Below are positions 14,131-18,133 of a stretch of 18,133 nt of DNA, in pieces (position 1 is the first letter of the stretch; each line of letters starts with the position of its first letter). A model generated the notes under the pieces. The model saw only the letters and a program-made list of their open reading frames with translations, was not told where the DNA came from and searched no databases. The stretch covers positions 1-18,133 of the forward strand of contig CABQCC010000025.1 of NCBI GenBank assembly GCA_902462495.1, given 5' to 3'. The stretch comes from an uncultured Eubacterium sp. (GTDB lineage: Bacteria; Bacillota; Clostridia; Oscillospirales; Acutalibacteraceae). The translations under genes and the position numbers were made by a program.

Positions 14131-15519
14131 ATGACTAATAAAGATTATGATGTAATTATCATCGGTGCAGGTCCGGGCGGTATCTTTTCCGCATATGAGC
14201 TTATCAACAAGCATAGTGATTTAAAGATTGCCGTGTTTGAGGCAGGCAACGAGCTTGCAAAGAGAAAATGCCCGATTGACGGCGACAAGGTTAAGTCTTG
14301 TATTCAGTGCAAAACCTGTGCTATTATGAGCGGCTTCGGCGGTGCGGGTGCATTTTCCGACGGTAAGTATAATATAACAAATGACTTCGGCGGCACACTT
14401 TACGAGTATATCGGCAAGAAAAAAGCCATTGAACTTATGAAGTATGTTGACCAAATCAATGTTGAACACGGCGGTCAAAACTGCAAACTTTATTCAACCG
14501 CAGGTTCGCATTTCAAAAAACTTTGTATCCAAAATCAGCTTAACCTTCTTGATGCTTCCGTTAGACATTTGGGTACGGATATTAACTATGTGGTTCTTGA
14601 AAATATCTATAATGAACTCAAGGACAAGGTTGAATGGCACTTTAACACTCACATTAACAGCGTTGAAAAACTTTCAGACGGCTTTAAAGTTGAATGTAAA
14701 AAAGGTGAGTTCACTTGCAAGGATTGTATCATTTCCGTTGGCAGAAGCGGCAGTAAATGGATGGAGGGTATATGCGACCATCTCGGTATCGTCACTCATT
14801 CAAACCGTGTTGACATTGGCGTTCGTGTTGAACTTCCTGCTGTTGTTTTCTCACATCTTACCGATGAGCTTTACGAGAGCAAAATTGTTTACAGAACAAA
14901 GAATTACGAGGACGCTGTTCGTACTTTCTGTATGAATCCAAAGGGCAGTGTCGTAAATGAAAATACAAACGGCATTATCACCGTTAACGGTCACAGCTAC
15001 GAAGACCCTGAAAAGCAAACCGAAAATACAAACTTTGCACTTTTGGTTTCAAAGCATTTTTCAGAGCCGTTCAAGGACAGTAACGGCTATGGCGAAAGCA
15101 TTGCACGCCTTTCAAATATGCTCGGCGGCGGTGTAATCGTTCAGCGCTTCGGCGACCTTGTATCAGGCAGAAGAAGTAATCCGAAGCGTATCGAGGAGGG
15201 TATGGTTGAGCCTACTTTGGCAGCCACTCCGGGTGACCTTTCGCTTGTTCTTCCAAAGAGAATTTTGGACGGAATTATCGAGATGATTTATGCACTCGAC
15301 AAGATTGCTCCGGGTACTGCAAATCCGGATACACTTCTTTACGGTGTTGAAGTTAAGTTCTACAATATGGAAGTTGAGCTTGACGAAAATCTAGAAACCG
15401 TACACAAGGGACTTTATGTTATCGGTGACGGTTCAGGTGTAACTCATTCACTTTCTCACGCTTCGGCAAGCGGTGTTTATGTTGCACAAAGAATCATTGA
15501 CGAAATTAAAAATAAATAA
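14131..15519 (+). CDS. FAD-dependent oxidoreductase (COG2509-type)
   Basis: This 462-residue flavoprotein has an N-terminal Rossmann dinucleotide-binding motif (DVIIIGAGPGGIFSAYEL, GAGPGG at 12-17) and an acidic end to strand 2 (VFEAG, 35-39). A characteristic cysteine cluster follows, C47 then C57, C60 and C63 (CIQCKTC), directly before GFGGAGAFSDGKYN (68-81), the family signature of uncharacterised FAD-dependent dehydrogenases. The C-terminus has GLYVIGDGSGVTHSLSHASA, the second FAD contact. The cysteines suggest a metal or Fe-S site, but no reaction is established. I chose ATG 14131 because GAGAGG (14118-14123) is 7 bases upstream; the in-frame ATG at 14116 overlaps that site. It is first in a tight operon with the PqqD-like gene 22 bases downstream. 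Confidence 0.9.
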   Translation: MTNKDYDVIIIGAGPGGIFSAYELINKHSDLKIAVFEAGNELAKRKCPIDGDKVKSCIQCKTCAIMSGFGGAGAFSDGKYNITNDFGGTLYEYIGKKKAIELMKYVDQINVEHGGQNCKLYSTAGSHFKKLCIQNQLNLLDASVRHLGTDINYVVLENIYNELKDKVEWHFNTHINSVEKLSDGFKVECKKGEFTCKDCIISVGRSGSKWMEGICDHLGIVTHSNRVDIGVRVELPAVVFSHLTDELYESKIVYRTKNYEDAVRTFCMNPKGSVVNENTNGIITVNGHSYEDPEKQTENTNFALLVSKHFSEPFKDSNGYGESIARLSNMLGGGVIVQRFGDLVSGRRSNPKRIEEGMVEPTLAATPGDLSLVLPKRILDGIIEMIYALDKIAPGTANPDTLLYGVEVKFYNMEVELDENLETVHKGLYVIGDGSGVTHSLSHASASGVYVAQRIIDEIKNK

Positions 15520-15541
15520 TTTTATCAAAGGGGTAATTAAA

Positions 15542-15808
15542 ATGAAATTAAAACAGGGTATTGTATTAGGTAATATTGACGGTCAGGATTTTGCTATCGC
15601 AACAGGCAAGCTTTCAAACGAACTTTCAGGTATTATCAACAATAACGAAACTGCAAACTACATCTTCACTCTTCTTCAAAAAGAGCAAACCGTTGACAGC
15701 ATTGTTTCAGCAATGTCTGCAAGATACGACGCTCCAAAGGAAGAAATCGAAAATGATGTAAAAGAATTTATTACAACTCTCGACGGATTTGGAGTTTTGG
15801 AGAAGTAA
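15542..15808 (+). CDS. PqqD-like small protein
   Basis: This 88-residue protein resembles the PqqD family: an N-terminal beta-rich part (QGIVLGNIDGQDFAIATGKL), then helices with SGIINNNETANYIFTLLQKE, TVDSIVSAMSARYDAPKEEI, and ENDVKEFITTLDGFGVLEK. In PqqD and related RiPP recognition elements this winged-helix fold binds a precursor peptide and hands it to a modifying enzyme; standalone homologues also occur in non-RiPP settings. ATG 15542 has AAAGGGG at 15527-15533 with 8-base spacing; longer in-frame starts lie inside the upstream gene and are unlikely. It ends 2 bases before the nucleotidyltransferase start, so the two are coupled. No precursor peptide is visible nearby, so the partner is unknown. 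Confidence 0.82.
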   Translation: MKLKQGIVLGNIDGQDFAIATGKLSNELSGIINNNETANYIFTLLQKEQTVDSIVSAMSARYDAPKEEIENDVKEFITTLDGFGVLEK

Positions 15809-15810
15809 GA

Positions 15811-16941
15811 ATGAAATATGCAAGGGAAGATGTATTCGATTTAGTTTATCTTCTGTCATGTGCAATTAAGGGCGAACAGCCTGATTATTCAAGAAACATC
15901 AATTATTCTGCAATTCTCGAATTGGCAAAGGAACATCAGGTTTATAATATAATCATCTCGATTATTCAAAATGCTCCTGATATATCCGATGAGCAAAAAA
16001 AGGAATTTAAGAATTACAATTTGAGCGAAATTTCAAAAATGATTGTTGTAAAAAACGAAAGAGCAAATGTTTTTTCGTTTCTTGAAGAAAACGCAATAAA
16101 GTATATGCCTCTCAAAGGTCTTGTAATTCGTGATTATTATCCAAGTCAGTCAATGAGGCAAATGAGCGATAACGATATTTTGTTTGATATTTCTTATCGT
16201 GATGAAGTTGCACACTTTATGAAAGATAACGGCTATAAATGTGTTGCAACAGGCGAAAACTCAGATGATTACAAAAAACCGCCTTATTGCATGTTTGAAT
16301 TTCATAAAGATTTGTTTTTTGAAGGAAATAATTTTTGCCCCGTGTTTGATAATTTGTGGGAAAAGGCTGTGCAGGATAGTGAACATCCGTTTATGTACCA
16401 TATGGATAAAAATGATGTTTATGTTTATTCTGTTTGTCATATGTATAAGCACTTTTCCACAGCAGGTTGCGGAATCAGATTTTTGGTTGACAATTATTTG
16501 ATTTTAAAAAGAGATTTTGATAATCTCGATTGGGATTATGTCAACAATTTTCTCGGTAACTTTGGTATTTTGGAATTTGAAAAAATCACAAGGTCAATTG
16601 CCTTCAAACTCTTTGACGGCGGTGAACTTGATGACAAAGAACTTGAAATGTTCGAGACAATTATGAATTCCGGAATATTCGGCAAAGAATCTGTAAGATT
16701 AGTAAATAAAATCAGTAGTATGGATGTGTCTTCTGTTGAAGAAGCAAAACGAATTATTATGTGGCACAGACTTTTTCCGCCAAAGAAAAAGATGATTGCC
16801 GATTACAGAATTTTGGAAAAGCATCCGTATTTGTTAGCAGGTACTTATATTTACCGTTTGTTTAAGGCTATGTTCAACGGAAAAAGAACTTTGAACGAAG
16901 TCAAAGCAATAAAAAATATCGAAATAGACGAAAAAAATTAA
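15811..16941 (+). CDS. Nucleotidyltransferase family protein (NTP_transf_5-like)
   Basis: This 376-residue protein resembles the uncharacterised nucleotidyltransferase family PF14907. The key segment is YMPLKGLVIRDYYPSQSMRQ followed by MSDNDILFD (98-126), where LKG, Arg116 and the D120/D122 pair would form the nucleotide and metal site. Further conserved-looking parts are FEFHKDLFF (162-170), the CHMYKHF motif near 209-215 and GIRFLVDNYLILKRDF. The N-terminal ~80 residues are helical. Homologues occur in lasso-peptide and polysaccharide loci, where roles are poorly defined; the transferred group and target are unknown. The start has GGAGAAG just upstream at about 15798-15804, overlapping the end of the PqqD-like gene. 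It is followed by lepA after 14 bases. Confidence 0.8.
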   Translation: MKYAREDVFDLVYLLSCAIKGEQPDYSRNINYSAILELAKEHQVYNIIISIIQNAPDISDEQKKEFKNYNLSEISKMIVVKNERANVFSFLEENAIKYMPLKGLVIRDYYPSQSMRQMSDNDILFDISYRDEVAHFMKDNGYKCVATGENSDDYKKPPYCMFEFHKDLFFEGNNFCPVFDNLWEKAVQDSEHPFMYHMDKNDVYVYSVCHMYKHFSTAGCGIRFLVDNYLILKRDFDNLDWDYVNNFLGNFGILEFEKITRSIAFKLFDGGELDDKELEMFETIMNSGIFGKESVRLVNKISSMDVSSVEEAKRIIMWHRLFPPKKKMIADYRILEKHPYLLAGTYIYRLFKAMFNGKRTLNEVKAIKNIEIDEKN

Positions 16942-16955
16942 CGGAGGACAACTTT

Positions 16956-18133
16956 TTGTCGGTTAATAAAAACAACATTAGAAACTTTTCAATTATAGCC
17001 CATATCGACCACGGCAAGTCGACTCTTGCAGACAGATTGCTTGAACTTACAAGTTCCGTGCAAAAGCGTGATATGCAAGAGCAGATTTTGGACGATATGG
17101 ACCTGGAGCGTGAGCGTGGCATTACAATCAAAGCCCACGCAGTAAAACTGAATTATAAAGCCAAAGACGGTCAGGAGTATATCTTTAATCTTATAGACAC
17201 TCCGGGACATGTCGATTTCAACTATGAGGTCTCTCGTTCTCTTGCGGCTTGTGAGGGCGCTATTCTCATCGTTGATGCTTCGCAGGGCGTAGAGGCACAG
17301 ACCCTTGCAAACACCTATTTGGCTCTTGACCACGATTTGGATATTTTGCCTGTAATCAACAAGATTGACCTGCCTGCTGCCGACCCTGAAAGAGTGGCAC
17401 AAGAGGTTGAAGAAATTGTGGGTATTCCTTGTATGGACGCTCCCCGTATTTCTGCCAAAACAGGCGAAAATGTTGAGGAAGTCCTTGAATATATAGTAAA
17501 AGAGATTGCTCCGCCGCAGGGGGACGATAATAAGCCTCTTAAGGCTCTTATTTTCGACTCTGTTTATGATAGTTATCGTGGCGTAATCGTTTATGTTAGA
17601 ATCAAAGAGGGTAAAATTAAAGCCGGCGACACAATGCGTATTATGTCAACCGGTGCAGAATTTACCGTTGTTGAAGTTGGATATATGCGTGCAACCTCTA
17701 TGGAAAAGGCAAATGAACTCACAGCAGGCGAGGTTGGATATATCACAGCTTCTATCAAAACTGTCGGTGACGCTCATGTCGGTGACACAGTCACAACTGC
17801 CGATAACCCTGCCGATGAGGCTTTGCCGGGTTATCGTCATGTAAACCCAATGGTTTATTGTGGTCTTTATCCTGCCGACGGTGCCGACTACGAGGCACTT
17901 CGTGACGCACTTGAAAAATTACAACTTAATGACGCATCTCTTTCATACGAACCTGAAACTTCGGGTGCTCTCGGCTTTGGTTTTAGATGCGGTTTTTTGG
18001 GACTTTTGCATCTCGAAATCATACAGGAACGCCTCGATCGAGAATATAATCTTGACCTTATTGCAACTGTTCCTTCGGTTGTATATAAGATTTATCTCAC
18101 CGACGGCACAATGGTTGAGATTGATAACCCGAC
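16956..18133 (+). CDS. lepA: Elongation factor 4 (LepA), 5' part; runs off window end
   Basis: This is a translational GTPase that back-translocates or remodels stalled ribosomes. The start is TTG 16956, 7 bases after GGAGGA (16943-16948); reading from there gives MSVNKNNIRNFSIIAHIDHG. GTPase motifs are intact: G1 AHIDHGKST (15-23), the switch ERERGITIK, G3 DTPGH (81-85), G4 NKID (135-138) and G5 SAK (166-168). Domain II (LKALIFDSVYDSYRGVIVYV) and the LepA-specific GFGFRCGFLGLLHLEI follow, which distinguish it from EF-G. About 392 of the usual ~600 codons are present; the rest lies beyond the window. It is fourth in the oxidoreductase/PqqD/nucleotidyltransferase operon. A TTG start may hold its translation down. 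Confidence 0.95.
   Translation, partial: MSVNKNNIRNFSIIAHIDHGKSTLADRLLELTSSVQKRDMQEQILDDMDLERERGITIKAHAVKLNYKAKDGQEYIFNLIDTPGHVDFNYEVSRSLAACEGAILIVDASQGVEAQTLANTYLALDHDLDILPVINKIDLPAADPERVAQEVEEIVGIPCMDAPRISAKTGENVEEVLEYIVKEIAPPQGDDNKPLKALIFDSVYDSYRGVIVYVRIKEGKIKAGDTMRIMSTGAEFTVVEVGYMRATSMEKANELTAGEVGYITASIKTVGDAHVGDTVTTADNPADEALPGYRHVNPMVYCGLYPADGADYEALRDALEKLQLNDASLSYEPETSGALGFGFRCGFLGLLHLEIIQERLDREYNLDLIATVPSVVYKIYLTDGTMVEIDNP

Noticed and set aside
15809..15810. RiPP precursor peptide gene within the oxidoreductase-PqqD-nucleotidyltransferase operon
   Set aside because: The gaps are 22, 2 and 14 bases, too short for any precursor, and no small ORF with its own ribosome binding site was seen nearby.
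1..18133. CRISPR arrays, tRNA or rRNA genes, insertion sequences, integrases and attachment sites
   Set aside because: No regularly spaced repeats, cloverleaf sequences, transposase motifs or flanking duplications were found on reading through both strands by eye; very diverged elements could be missed.

Overview
The window looks like chromosomal DNA of a low-to-moderate GC Firmicute, most likely a gut Clostridia (Oscillospiraceae/Ruminococcaceae type). The grounds are strong AGGAGG-type ribosome binding sites, TTGACA/TATAAT promoters, AT-rich coding sequence, a bifidobacterial-type N-acetylhexosamine kinase, and hairpin intergenic repeats of a kind I associate with that group. This assignment is inference from style, not from a marker gene. 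All recognised genes lie on the + strand.

Layout. (1) 1-4347: a Na/Pi cotransporter with a PhoU-like tail, a NahK-like sugar 1-kinase, and an RlmD-type 23S rRNA methyltransferase. (2) 4348-6066: an accessory stretch with a possible frameshifted fragment, a NUDIX hydrolase, a GNAT acetyltransferase pseudogene with an internal deletion, and a small nitroreductase ending in a clear terminator. (3) 6064-8573: a PhoB/PhoR-like two-component system (OmpR-type regulator and PAS-containing sensor kinase, overlapping by 4 bases) with its own terminator. (4) 8576-10928: an AT-rich decayed restriction/modification island. Behind a near-consensus promoter it holds a Vsr endonuclease cut after its catalytic Asp region, an intact HNH nuclease coupled to a small acidic protein, and a cytosine-5 DNA methyltransferase that has lost its SAM-binding N-terminus. 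(5) 10925-12772: a second Na/Pi cotransporter. (6) 12773-14130: a double-hairpin repeat, a zinc-ribbon protein, a second hairpin repeat and a 46-base near-perfect palindrome acting as a terminator. (7) 14131-18133: a tight operon of a COG2509-type FAD oxidoreductase, a PqqD-like small protein, an NTP_transf_5-type nucleotidyltransferase and lepA (running off the end).

How the genes fit together. The most informative signal is regulatory. A direct repeat TTTTAC(A) spaced exactly 11 bases lies upstream of both phosphate cotransporters (in reverse orientation at the first) and upstream of the response regulator. That is the half-site spacing expected for a PhoB/PhoP-family regulator, so the three loci probably form one small phosphate-starvation regulon with autoregulation. 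The second point of interest is the island at 8661-10887, where two truncated genes (vsr and the methyltransferase) face each other across an intact nuclease/acidic-protein pair. The third is the oxidoreductase-PqqD-nucleotidyltransferase module welded to lepA, a gene set reminiscent of peptide-modification loci but with no precursor or radical-SAM gene in view. I found no tRNA, rRNA, CRISPR array, insertion sequence or replication origin.
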